NCBI GenBank assembly: GCA_006226425.1
Contig: SBGX01000023.1
Span: 129,370 to 193,369 of the forward strand
Direction of reading: 5' to 3'
Origin: Bacteroidota bacterium
Lineage (GTDB): Bacteria > Bacteroidota > Bacteroidia > Flavobacteriales_D > Crocinitomicaceae
Length of the DNA stretch: 64,000 nucleotides
Shown: one piece after another, positions 42,848 to 51,669 of the stretch
Layout: every line of letters begins with the position of its first letter
Position numbering within the stretch: position 1 is the stretch's first letter
Made by a program: the position numbers and the translations under genes
The notes under the pieces: model-generated
Databases searched by the model: none
Told to the model about the DNA's origin: nothing
Seen by the model: the letters and a program-made list of their open reading frames with translations, nothing else

Positions 42848-43492
42848 ATGGTAGAGACGTTTAAACATATATTAGACCTCGATTTTGATTGGCTGGTTCG
42901 GGAGTACCAGACAGCTATTTATTTCGTATTGTTCATCGTTATTTTTGTGGAAACGGGACTGGTTGCAATGCCTTTTTTACCGGGCGATTCATTGCTTTTT
43001 ACCGCCGGATTGTTTGCCCGTACGATGCCGGAACATTTACAGTTGACGTACATCATAGGCTTGCTTATAGTGGCGGCAGTTCTTGGAGATAATGTAAACT
43101 ATTGGGTTGGACGAACGATAGGTTTAAAGGTGTTTAGTATCAAAATTAGGGGCCGAAACATTGTCAAAAAGGAGTATCTGGAAAAGACGCAGGAGTTCTT
43201 TGAAAGAAAGGGAACCGTTGCAATTATCCTGGCTCGTTTTGTCCCGATTGTACGAACCTTCTCTCCATTTGCCGCTGGAGTCGGGAAGATGAATTACCGT
43301 CGCTTTGTCACCTTTGATATCCTCGGAGGAGTACTTTGGATTTGTAGTTTGACCATTGCAGGTTACCTGTTAGGAGAAATCACCTGGATTCGCGAGCACA
43401 TTGACCTGGTATGTTTGGGAATCATCTTGTTGTCAGTACTTCCGATGATCATTGCATACCTGAAGGCAAAGTTTGGTAAAAAAAATGCGTAA
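42848..43492 (+). CDS. DedA family membrane protein
   Basis: The 214-residue integral membrane protein has FVETGLVAMPFLPGDSLLF near residue 40, GDNVNYWVGRTIG, and the family motif ARFVPIVRTFSPFAAGVGKM with the conserved R-x3-P. DedA proteins are membrane transporters of the VTT/SNARE-associated class and some have been shown to flip undecaprenyl phosphate or lipids. It overlaps aroE by eight bases. Confidence 0.93.
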   Translation: MVETFKHILDLDFDWLVREYQTAIYFVLFIVIFVETGLVAMPFLPGDSLLFTAGLFARTMPEHLQLTYIIGLLIVAAVLGDNVNYWVGRTIGLKVFSIKIRGRNIVKKEYLEKTQEFFERKGTVAIILARFVPIVRTFSPFAAGVGKMNYRRFVTFDILGGVLWICSLTIAGYLLGEITWIREHIDLVCLGIILLSVLPMIIAYLKAKFGKKNA

Positions 43493-44237
43493 GTACGGTC
43501 TGCTTGGAAAGCGTCTCGATTATTCTTTTTCGAAGTCCTTTTTTGAAGACAAATTTGAAAGAGAACAGCTAGAAGCTAGCTATGAAAATATCGAATTGGA
43601 TACCTTGGAAGAAGTTCGTCGCGTTATTAGTGATAAGGAGCTTTCCGGCTTCAATGTGACGATCCCATATAAACAATCAATGATCCCGTTTCTGGATGAC
43701 ATATCCACAGAAGCTAGAGAAGTAGGAGCAGTGAATACGGTATTGATTCAGGATGGGGGATGGATAGGTTTTAATACGGATATTCATGGCTTTCGCCAAT
43801 CAATCAAACCTTTTCTGACCAATAAACATGAGCGCGCGCTGATTTTGGGAACCGGTGGCGCTGCCAAGGCCGTTGAATTCGTTTTAAAAGGGATTGGTTT
43901 GGATGTCAGTTTTTTATCCTCAAGTCGGGAAGGGAAGCAGATCTATAGCTACGATCAGGTAAATCACTATATGCTCGAAGCGCACAAATTAATTGTGAAT
44001 TGCACGCCACTTGGAACTTTTCCAGATGTGGAAGCGAAACCTCCCATCGAACTGGACGGAATTGGAGCGGACCATTTGCTGATCGATTTGATTTACAATC
44101 CGGAGGAAACCCTTCTATTGAAAGAAGCAAAAGAACTGGGAGCCACCACATTGAATGGCCTATCGATGTTGAAAGAACAGGCCCTTCAGTCCTGGAAAAT
44201 TTGGAATTCTTCAGAGCCTGAGACATCTCTGAACTAA
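43485..44237 (+). CDS. aroE: Shikimate dehydrogenase (NADP+)
   Basis: I chose the ATG at 43485 (MRKYGLLGKRLDYSFS). The 250-residue protein has the shikimate-binding KRLDYSFSKSFF and GFNVTIPYKQ (with the catalytic Lys), TDIHGF, and the nucleotide-binding LGTGGAAKAVEFVL. It reduces 3-dehydroshikimate in aromatic amino acid synthesis. It is slightly shorter than the E. coli enzyme (272), as usual in Bacteroidota. Confidence 0.95.
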   Translation: MRKYGLLGKRLDYSFSKSFFEDKFEREQLEASYENIELDTLEEVRRVISDKELSGFNVTIPYKQSMIPFLDDISTEAREVGAVNTVLIQDGGWIGFNTDIHGFRQSIKPFLTNKHERALILGTGGAAKAVEFVLKGIGLDVSFLSSSREGKQIYSYDQVNHYMLEAHKLIVNCTPLGTFPDVEAKPPIELDGIGADHLLIDLIYNPEETLLLKEAKELGATTLNGLSMLKEQALQSWKIWNSSEPETSLN

Positions 44238-44250
44238 TTATTAACCGAAA

Positions 44251-44260
44251 GAGGGGAGGG
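44251..44260 (+). promoter_or_regulatory. Purine-rich run immediately before the GTG start of the AlbA_2 gene
   Basis: GAGGGGAGGG directly precedes the GTG at 44261. It resembles a strong Shine-Dalgarno sequence, which is uncommon in Bacteroidota, but it abuts the start with no spacer to the last G run; the GAGGGG part is at about 4-5 bases. Confidence 0.35.
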
Positions 44261-44893
44261 GTGAATGAATTAAAGCACTATATCGCTGAAGGAGAACATG
44301 ATCGTCAGGATTTCAAATTCCGAATCGATGATCAGAAGAAAATTGCCCGAACCCTGGCTGCCTTTGCGAATACCAGAGGAGGCCGTTTGTTGATTGGGGT
44401 GAAAGACAATGGGAAGATTGTCGGAATCAATCCGGAAGAAGAGTATCACATGATTCAGGGAGCAGCGGATTTGTTTGTGAAGCCCCCATTAAAGTTTGAA
44501 TCTCGAATTTGGCAGGAAGGTTTCCGTTTGGTACTTGAAATTAGCGTAGAAGCGGATGAAGAACGACCTTATCAGGCGAAGGATGAACTGGGGAAATGGA
44601 GAAGCTATCTCCGTTTTGAAGATCATACTTTATTGGCCAATAAAATCGTTCGAAAAGTGTGGGGATTTCAACGAAAAGGAATTGATAGACCTCAAAGTTT
44701 TGGGGAAGAGGAAAGTCGTATGTTGGAAATCATGGAGCAGCGTGATTCCTGGACATTGAGTCAATTATATCGTCATTCCGGGATGAGCCAAAAACAGGTT
44801 GATCATTTCTTATCCATCCTGGTATATTGGGATGTGGTGGAGATGAAAATGAATTCGGAAGGGAGCAGCTACCGACTAAAGGAAACGCAATAA
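44261..44893 (+). CDS. AlbA_2 / Schlafen-type ATP-binding domain protein
   Basis: A 210-residue protein starting with GTG. The N-terminal part (GEHDRQDFKFRIDDQKK, AAFANTRGGRLLIGVKDNGK) is the AlbA_2 domain (divergent AAA-4/Schlafen group). The C-terminal part from about residue 145 (MLEIMEQRDSWTLSQLYRH, GMSQKQVDHFLSILV) looks like a winged helix DNA-binding domain. Such proteins are often regulators or nucleases of unclear role; some belong to defence systems. The downstream gene is the exported subtilase, 30 bases later. Confidence 0.8.
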   Translation: MNELKHYIAEGEHDRQDFKFRIDDQKKIARTLAAFANTRGGRLLIGVKDNGKIVGINPEEEYHMIQGAADLFVKPPLKFESRIWQEGFRLVLEISVEADEERPYQAKDELGKWRSYLRFEDHTLLANKIVRKVWGFQRKGIDRPQSFGEEESRMLEIMEQRDSWTLSQLYRHSGMSQKQVDHFLSILVYWDVVEMKMNSEGSSYRLKETQ

Positions 44894-44923
44894 AAGAATT
44901 TATACTAATTTTAAAATAAAAAA

Positions 44924-47068
44924 ATGAAGCATCTCATCATGCTGTCTTTCCTGTTCGTTATTCAGGGAATTTATGGGCAGAATTGGTTAGCGGTTACATC
45001 GCGTCATGACCTTCAGAGTATCAAGACATTTCATGCAGACAAAACGCTTAAGCCATTGAGGTGGGCAGATTGTGAGCGACGTTATCCAATTCGTCAAAAA
45101 GGCAAGGAGTATTACATTTCTCTCATTGCAAAAGTGAATGAACAGTTTGACAGAGAGCTATTTTCAGAGCAGGGGATTCGAGTTGGTTCTGAGATGAATA
45201 GAATCGTTACGCTTCGAGTTCCGATTTCCCGGCTAGATGCATTTAAGAAATTGAAAGGAATCCAGTATGCGGAAATTGCTCAAAGGATTTCAGCCAATCT
45301 GGATGAGGCTGTGAAAGATGTTCGGGCAGATAGCGTACATCGGGGAATTAATCTCCCACAGTCGTACACCGGAAAGGATGTTTACATTGGAGTAACGGAC
45401 TGGGGCTTCGACTACACGCACCCGGTGTTTTATGATACGACTTTGAGTACTAACCGTATTGCAGGAGCCTGGGATCAGTACAAACAAAGTGGTCCTGGAC
45501 CAGAAGGCTTTGATTATGGAACTTTGTATGAAGGAAATGAGTTGCTGACAGCTGGTTCCGATACGGCCAATATTTATAGTTATGCTTTGCATGGAACGCA
45601 TGTTGCCGGAATTGCCGGTGGTTCGGGAGGAGGAACTCCCTATCGAGGGGTAGCTTTCGAATCGGAATTTTTATTTGCAACCTTTCTGATCGACGCGGCT
45701 GCGGTGATGGATGCTTATGCCTGGATGTACCAAAAGGCACAAAAAGATGGAAAACGTCTGGTGATCAATCAAAGTTGGGGGCTTCATCATATTGGGAATT
45801 TGGACGGTACTTCTATGCTCAGTCAGGTGATTGATTCTTACTCACAACTCGGAGTTGTTTTTGTGACTTCTGGAGGAAATAATGGAGGGGTCAAGTTTCA
45901 TTTGAAACATGCCTTTAACAATGATGAAGTCAAAACAAGAGTTACTTTCTACGATTATAATTTTCCGACAATGTGGGGACAGTCCATTACGATGTGGGGA
46001 GATCCTGGAAAGCATTTCAAAGCATCCATGGGAGTCTATTCTTTTTCCAATGAGTTGCTTGCGGAGACAGGGAGTTTTGATACGGGAATTCTTGACCATT
46101 ATGTGGATTCTATGTTGGTGATAGGAAGTGATACGATCCTTTTCAACATTTCATCCGAAAAGGCAAACGCACAGAATGGGAAACCGCACATGCGTTTCCG
46201 GGTAAGCAATAGAAATGTGGCGTATAAGGTGATCCTTAAGATTAGTGCTCCAGAAGGAGTAGTCCATGCCTGGAATGTGGTGGAACTGACCAATGAAGTT
46301 GGAAACTGGGGATTAGCATTCACGAAGAGCGCCACGGATGAGGTGGCCGGAAACTGGGATTATGCGATTGGAGAACCTGCCTGTACGAAGAGTACGATTG
46401 CGGTGGCGGCATATAGTTCAGGAGCAGCCTTAGCTTCTTTCTCGAGTCACGGACCTACCGTGGATGAACGGATGAAACCAGATATTGCAGCTCCTGGAGT
46501 GAGTGTTGCATCTTCTATTTCATCATACACGGACAATGATTATACCTTGTTGACAACAGTAGATTTCAATGGAAGAACTTATCCTTTCGCACGTTTGTCG
46601 GGAACTTCGATGGCTGGTCCGATGGTTACTGGGATTGTGGCCTTATTGTTGGAAGCGAATCCTTTCTTGTCATCTTACCAGATTAAGAATATTTTACAGG
46701 AAACGGCCCGGGTGGACTCCTTTACGGGAGCAATTCCGGATACGGGAAGTTTGACATGGGGGGCTGGAAAGGTGAATGCTTATGCAGCCATCCAAATGGC
46801 TCTTCAGACGATTGGTGACGTTTCTGTTTCGGAAAAAAGCCAAAAGGAATTTAGCCTCTATCCAAATCCTGCCCAGGAGATCTTGCATTTGGAAGGGAAT
46901 TTCAATCTAGATCGTGTGCAGGCTAAAATAGTGGACCAGACCGGGAGAATTCAGAAGTATTGGATCAATAACAACAGTCTTGATCTTACACCTCTAGTTC
47001 CAGGGACTTATCTGCTTCATTTCGAATTTCAGGGAAGAGTGCATCAACAGCGATTCGTGAAAGAATGA
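44924..47068 (+). CDS. Secreted subtilisin-like serine protease (S8) with T9SS sorting domain
   Basis: The 714-residue protein has a signal peptide ending at about residue 18 (VIQGIYGQ). It has a prodomain-like N-terminus, then the S8 catalytic triad: Asp159 in GVTDWGFDYTHP, His223 in LHGTHVAGIAGG and Ser562 in SGTSMAGPMVTG. A long insertion of about 250 residues lies between the His and Ser motifs and contains beta-rich sequence. The C-terminal FSLYPNPAQE and LVPGTYLLHFEFQGR fit the type A sorting signal. It should be exported and anchored or released at the cell surface. Confidence 0.93.
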   Translation: MKHLIMLSFLFVIQGIYGQNWLAVTSRHDLQSIKTFHADKTLKPLRWADCERRYPIRQKGKEYYISLIAKVNEQFDRELFSEQGIRVGSEMNRIVTLRVPISRLDAFKKLKGIQYAEIAQRISANLDEAVKDVRADSVHRGINLPQSYTGKDVYIGVTDWGFDYTHPVFYDTTLSTNRIAGAWDQYKQSGPGPEGFDYGTLYEGNELLTAGSDTANIYSYALHGTHVAGIAGGSGGGTPYRGVAFESEFLFATFLIDAAAVMDAYAWMYQKAQKDGKRLVINQSWGLHHIGNLDGTSMLSQVIDSYSQLGVVFVTSGGNNGGVKFHLKHAFNNDEVKTRVTFYDYNFPTMWGQSITMWGDPGKHFKASMGVYSFSNELLAETGSFDTGILDHYVDSMLVIGSDTILFNISSEKANAQNGKPHMRFRVSNRNVAYKVILKISAPEGVVHAWNVVELTNEVGNWGLAFTKSATDEVAGNWDYAIGEPACTKSTIAVAAYSSGAALASFSSHGPTVDERMKPDIAAPGVSVASSISSYTDNDYTLLTTVDFNGRTYPFARLSGTSMAGPMVTGIVALLLEANPFLSSYQIKNILQETARVDSFTGAIPDTGSLTWGAGKVNAYAAIQMALQTIGDVSVSEKSQKEFSLYPNPAQEILHLEGNFNLDRVQAKIVDQTGRIQKYWINNNSLDLTPLVPGTYLLHFEFQGRVHQQRFVKE

Positions 47069-47562
47069 GTTTTGAAATTGAGCGTGCTTCAGAAGATCAG
47101 GTAAGAGAGATTTTTCAAATTGCAAACCTTACCTGGCCGGTGGCCTTTGGTGAGATTTTGAGTAAGGCGCAGTTGGAGTACATGCTAAGAATGATGTATT
47201 CCGAAGATGTTCTGAAAGAACAAATGCAGCGAGGTCATGAATTCTATCTCGTGTCGGAACGGGGGAGTTATCTTGCATTCATGGGAATAGAGCCAAATTA
47301 TAAAGGAAGTAAGCTCCTAAAAATTCATAAACTGTATGTCCTTCCAAATCAACAGGGGAAGGGGATTGGAGAGCTTTTACTCGAATTGGCCGAATCTCGT
47401 GGGAAAGAATTAGAACAGAGTGGACTCACACTCAATGTAAACCGTTTCAATAAGGCGAAATCCTTTTACGAAAAACTGAATTTTCAGTGTGTGAAAGAAG
47501 AGGATATAGACATTGGACAGGGATATCTCATGGAAGATTACGTGATGGAAAAACACTTTTAA
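47065..47562 (+). CDS. GNAT family N-acetyltransferase
   Basis: The 165-residue protein has KLYVLPNQQGKGIGELLLELAE, the acetyl-CoA pyrophosphate loop (Q-x-x-G-x-G), and LNVNRFNKAKSFYEKLNF near the end. It overlaps the protease gene by four bases (ATGA). Its stop shares the palindrome TTAA with the stop of the facing lipoprotein gene. Substrate unknown. Confidence 0.9.
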   Translation: MSFEIERASEDQVREIFQIANLTWPVAFGEILSKAQLEYMLRMMYSEDVLKEQMQRGHEFYLVSERGSYLAFMGIEPNYKGSKLLKIHKLYVLPNQQGKGIGELLLELAESRGKELEQSGLTLNVNRFNKAKSFYEKLNFQCVKEEDIDIGQGYLMEDYVMEKHF

Positions 47563-48347
47563 TCGTTCTTTTTGACGTGGTTCAGAAATTGTTTCAAGGC
47601 CTTCCAGTATTCCTGATGTCCTTCATGCGTACTCCATAGCGCTTTGGAACCGTGCTGCCCGTCTACCGTGGGTTTGTGGTGAACTAACTTCCGCGAGTGT
47701 TTCAATCTTTTTAAAAGAAGCTCCTGAGAGGCTATCTCGTCTTTGGAAGAACTCACAAAAAGGGGTTTGTCCAGGCTATCGAGGACTTTCCGCAAATCTC
47801 CTTTTTCCTGCTGGATGTAATTCCCAGGACTAAAGGCAATAATTGCTTTGACTTTTGGGTTTTTGATTCCTTGATAAATGACGAGATCAGCTGAATAGGA
47901 ACTTCCCAGCACAAGGCATGGGCGTTGGTACTTATCGAAGAGGTAATTGATTCCTGCGACCACATCTTGATCGGCATCGGCGTATTTCGTCTTTTTTCCA
48001 GCAAGCACTGCTTTTTCGAACGTTTCATTCATGGTGGAGTCACTCCAGGTACCTCCTGAACGTTGATCGATGGCCAGGCAATTATAGCCCATTTCGTAGA
48101 GATTGAGCGCTGTCTCCTGATATTCCGATTTATTAAATCCTGCTTGATGACAGAGCAAAATGGTTGGGGCCTCCGGACTGAATTGGTATAAGTATGCAGT
48201 AATTTCCAATCCGTCTTCGGATTGAAAATTTATTTTTTCCTTAATCTCCTCAGCAACAATCTCTTCCTCTTGTAGGACGACTTTTTCTTTTTGTTTACAG
48301 GCGTAGACACTTGCAACTGCAAGAAGTAGTAATAGTGGTCGAATCAT
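47559..48347 (-). CDS. Alpha/beta-hydrolase lipoprotein (dienelactone hydrolase-like)
   Basis: The 262-residue protein starts MIRPLLLLLAVASVYACKQ, a lipoprotein signal with a lipobox ending in Cys17. The hydrolase part has ILLCHQAGFNKSEY (oxyanion strand), the nucleophile elbow LGSSYSADLV (Ser of GxSxx-type), SSKDEIAS with a candidate Asp, and TVDGQHGSKALW with a candidate His. It probably cleaves an ester in the periplasm. It is on the same strand as the caspase gene but 68 bases after it. Confidence 0.85.
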   Translation of the reverse strand: MIRPLLLLLAVASVYACKQKEKVVLQEEEIVAEEIKEKINFQSEDGLEITAYLYQFSPEAPTILLCHQAGFNKSEYQETALNLYEMGYNCLAIDQRSGGTWSDSTMNETFEKAVLAGKKTKYADADQDVVAGINYLFDKYQRPCLVLGSSYSADLVIYQGIKNPKVKAIIAFSPGNYIQQEKGDLRKVLDSLDKPLFVSSSKDEIASQELLLKRLKHSRKLVHHKPTVDGQHGSKALWSTHEGHQEYWKALKQFLNHVKKND

Positions 48348-48415
48348 AGTAAGACGAAATTAGCAAAAATTAGTGCTCATTGTCTGAAAATCATAAAAAT
48401 ATAACGTGACTCGTT

Positions 48416-51400
48416 TTATTTTTCCCAGATTGAGTAGTCCAAACTAATATTTTCCAGTCTCGTACTGGGTTTTTGCTTTCCACCACTGAGCCGAACTACT
48501 TCTTCTCGTACGTAGTCCTGAAGCTCAGATACAAGAATTTTTCCATCCTTATTGGTATCAGCACTCAGATCTCCAATCCCGTGGAGTAAGCAATAGGTAA
48601 AAAGTCCGTTTTTCCATTGATCAGATTCCATGGCGTATTCTGCCCCACCGGCCGAACTGATTACCGTGGCCCCCGTACCTCTGCGAAGATCAGTATAGAG
48701 TTCTTTCATCAATTCTGAGGTGTTATTTAGTCCGACTCCTTTCTTTTTTCGAACTCCAACTCCGGCATTTCGGAATTGAACGTCTTCTACCACTTTCGCT
48801 TTTTCTGTTGATTTCTCCACTTCTTCCTTATCCACTTCTCCGGAATGGCAGGTGTCGATAAAAAGGAGCTTTTTGAGTGCGGTGATTTGATCTAGAATTT
48901 TTTCCAGTTCTTCATAGAGAATTCCTCTTTTTCCCGGATCGTTGAAGTCCGTGTCAAAGGTTGCATAATAGTAATTCAGATCTTCGTCCAGCAAACCGTG
49001 TCCAGCTACAAATACCATGACGACGTCATTTCGTCCCGCTTTGGAAAGAAAATCTTTCAGTTTCGCGACATTTTCCTTTGTTGATTGTTCATCTACCAGA
49101 AGTTCATGATATATGTTGGAAAAGGAACCTGAATTTTTAAAACGGCCCACTAAATCCTTGGCGTCCTTGGAAGCATATTTCAGATCAAAACGACTGTCCT
49201 TGTATTTGGACGTACCAATAGAAACAAGGTACAAATTTGGCTTGTTTCCACTTTTGGGATTGAAAACATAAACCACTTCCCGAAGTGATTCACTCCCCTT
49301 GTTGTTGAGCACCGAAATTTCAATTTTGTTTTTCCCTTCTGCCAATTCAAGATTCAGTTCATTGGTGCTTTGATGAGAAGCATTCAGTTTGATTCCATCC
49401 CTTCCGTAAATAGGAACATCATTGATGTGTACCTGGATCCGGTCGAGCATGTATTTTGAATCTTCTGAACTGACTTTTATCCGGACGTGTTTACGGTCTT
49501 CCGAAACCTGCTGTTCTTGCAGTGCAAGAGTTGGCAAATGGATATCACCTTCCAATTGTTCTTCGGTCATTCCCATTTTCTGGAGTCGTTTCAGATAGGC
49601 TCTGTAGTAAAAATTTCGAATTTGAGGGCTTCCAAGTCCCAGGTCTTCGAGGATAATATCCGGACGATTGTATTTGAGGTCAAATTGCTCAAAAGGGTAA
49701 AATTTAGCTTCTTTGTCTTTTCCCTGATTGACGTAGTATCCGACATATTTAGCCCCATTTTTGGACGCTGAAAAATATCCTTTTTCATCCCAGATAATCC
49801 ACTCTCCCCGTTTATTCATAAACATGGAAACGATGGGGTAAATAAAAACGCAACGGTATTCGTCGAGGGAAATTCGGAGTCCACTTGTGGCGTTCACGTC
49901 ATCATACTTGTCGATCTCGTCAAGTATTTTTTCCCAGGCCTTGATCGATTTTTGCTTGGATAATTCTTCCAGTTTCAATTGCTTGATAAATGCTTTGAGG
50001 TAATTCCGAACATTTTCGTAATTGACTTCCTTTTCGAGGTATTCTTCAAAGGTGTACGGAATTTGATCATCGCGATACTGACCTAACTTATCTAGCGGCC
50101 AAATTCGAATGGTGTGGTCATCGGAAGAGGTGATAAGTCTTTTCCCATCCTGGGAGAGGGCCATGCCGTAAATGGCTCCCTCGTGCCCGACCAGGCGGTT
50201 AAATAGTCTTGTATCCGTTCCATAAACTTCGATGTGTCCATAGTTTCCGCCACTAATGATCATCCCGTTGGGAGCAAAGGTGTACACCGTGTGTCTGGAA
50301 CCATTGTACGAATCGCGGAAAATCGTGTCACTGGGCTTCCCTTTTTGACTGATTTGAAGTCCGGCCGTGAGCCCATCAAGTCCTTCTTCTGTACGACACC
50401 ATTTAATGCTCCAGTCTCCCTGCTCGGTTTCAGGTTTCCTAAATTCCTGATCACCTGCGTCTCCGATTGTTTTGAGGAAGAGGTCGAAGCTCTTATTGAT
50501 TTTGGAAAGCCCGAAATTTTCTGTCCAAACATCTGAAATCCCGATGATTCCTCCATCCAGACCGACAGCCTGTGCGGTTAAACCATCTGCTTCGAAACTT
50601 TTGATCAGTTTTTGGGTGCCATTCGCATTTTTTTCGAGACTCCAAATATAGATTGTATTGTTCTCGCCTCCGGCAGTTACAAAGGTTTGATCATCAATAA
50701 AATCCCCGGTGATCATGGAAGCGGTAGCATCTGCAAAATCGGCAATTTCGAGCCATTCCTTTCCCTTTTTCTCGAACACGTAGGCATGTTGTTCCTGTCC
50801 TCTGGCCACACATCCGGTAAGTAGACGTTGACCATCCGCAGAAAACTTAATGAATCCCGGTTTGTATTTGTTTTGGATCAGAAAATAGGCTTTCTTTTTC
50901 TTGTTCAATAGGATAATGTAATTCTCAATCGAAAAGGCGTAATCCTCATGTGTCGGGGAAATGGCCAGATTCCCTGGGTCTCCCAATCCGCCACCGGCCA
51001 GTTTGTAGATTTCAGTCAGGGTCTTCCTGTCTACTTTAGTAGGTTTTGAAGGTTTATTAATATCCCAGTAACAGAGATTGTGGGCTTCATCCACACTCAT
51101 CATCTCCTGTCCTTCGCCGCAGTGCTCTAGTAGGGTTTTGTCCTTTAAAAATTGATGAAAATCGAAGGTGGCGATCTTTCTTCCACTTTGAATATCCCAC
51201 TGAAAAATTTTACTGTAAATATCTCCGGCAATGACCGTTTTTGAATCTGCCGTAAAATGCAGGCTGTGTGGAGGAGAACTCAAGCCTTTCAGCACCTGGA
51301 CAATTTTCCCGCTTTTGTAGTCAAAAATCCGAATGTCACCAACGTCTTCACTTTCATCATCTGCGCCAAACCAACCTCCTGCAGCTAAATATTTTCCGTC

Positions 51401-51664
51401 AGGAGAGAGATCAATGAAATAGACCAGGCCTTCTGCTCCTGGGCCAATTTTCCCTCGATATTCCTGCACTATTTCCCCTTGTTCGATGTCCCATTTTCGA
51501 ATCGTCTTATCAAAGCTTGCGGAGATGATATATTTTTTGTCTGGAGTAACCAATAAATCCCGAATCTGTCCTTTGTGAGCACCTGGATCGACTACCAGGC
51601 GGTGGTTCTGAGCGCTTAATACGCTTGTGATGATCAGAAAAAACGTAAAGAGAAGGGCTTTCAT
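48416..51664 (-). CDS. Exported WD40-caspase (C14) protein with possible EF-hand
   Basis: The start is the ATG at 51664, which opens a signal peptide (MKALLFTFFLIITSVLSAQ). The 1082-residue protein has WD40 repeats to about residue 540 (SASFDKTIRKWDIEQG, SSDDHTIRIWPL), a middle beta-rich region, then a caspase-like domain with the catalytic dyad His889 (FVAGHGLL) and Cys939 (FIDTCHSGE). A 12-residue loop at about 1036-1047 (DTNKDGKILVSE) has the EF-hand spacing D-x-N-x-D-G-x-I-x-x-x-E, suggesting calcium dependence as in metacaspases. It is the third gene of the operon with a SpoIIE sensor (5-base gap). Target unknown. Confidence 0.88.
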   Translation of the reverse strand: MKALLFTFFLIITSVLSAQNHRLVVDPGAHKGQIRDLLVTPDKKYIISASFDKTIRKWDIEQGEIVQEYRGKIGPGAEGLVYFIDLSPDGKYLAAGGWFGADDESEDVGDIRIFDYKSGKIVQVLKGLSSPPHSLHFTADSKTVIAGDIYSKIFQWDIQSGRKIATFDFHQFLKDKTLLEHCGEGQEMMSVDEAHNLCYWDINKPSKPTKVDRKTLTEIYKLAGGGLGDPGNLAISPTHEDYAFSIENYIILLNKKKKAYFLIQNKYKPGFIKFSADGQRLLTGCVARGQEQHAYVFEKKGKEWLEIADFADATASMITGDFIDDQTFVTAGGENNTIYIWSLEKNANGTQKLIKSFEADGLTAQAVGLDGGIIGISDVWTENFGLSKINKSFDLFLKTIGDAGDQEFRKPETEQGDWSIKWCRTEEGLDGLTAGLQISQKGKPSDTIFRDSYNGSRHTVYTFAPNGMIISGGNYGHIEVYGTDTRLFNRLVGHEGAIYGMALSQDGKRLITSSDDHTIRIWPLDKLGQYRDDQIPYTFEEYLEKEVNYENVRNYLKAFIKQLKLEELSKQKSIKAWEKILDEIDKYDDVNATSGLRISLDEYRCVFIYPIVSMFMNKRGEWIIWDEKGYFSASKNGAKYVGYYVNQGKDKEAKFYPFEQFDLKYNRPDIILEDLGLGSPQIRNFYYRAYLKRLQKMGMTEEQLEGDIHLPTLALQEQQVSEDRKHVRIKVSSEDSKYMLDRIQVHINDVPIYGRDGIKLNASHQSTNELNLELAEGKNKIEISVLNNKGSESLREVVYVFNPKSGNKPNLYLVSIGTSKYKDSRFDLKYASKDAKDLVGRFKNSGSFSNIYHELLVDEQSTKENVAKLKDFLSKAGRNDVVMVFVAGHGLLDEDLNYYYATFDTDFNDPGKRGILYEELEKILDQITALKKLLFIDTCHSGEVDKEEVEKSTEKAKVVEDVQFRNAGVGVRKKKGVGLNNTSELMKELYTDLRRGTGATVISSAGGAEYAMESDQWKNGLFTYCLLHGIGDLSADTNKDGKILVSELQDYVREEVVRLSGGKQKPSTRLENISLDYSIWEK

Positions 51665-51669
51665 AATTC

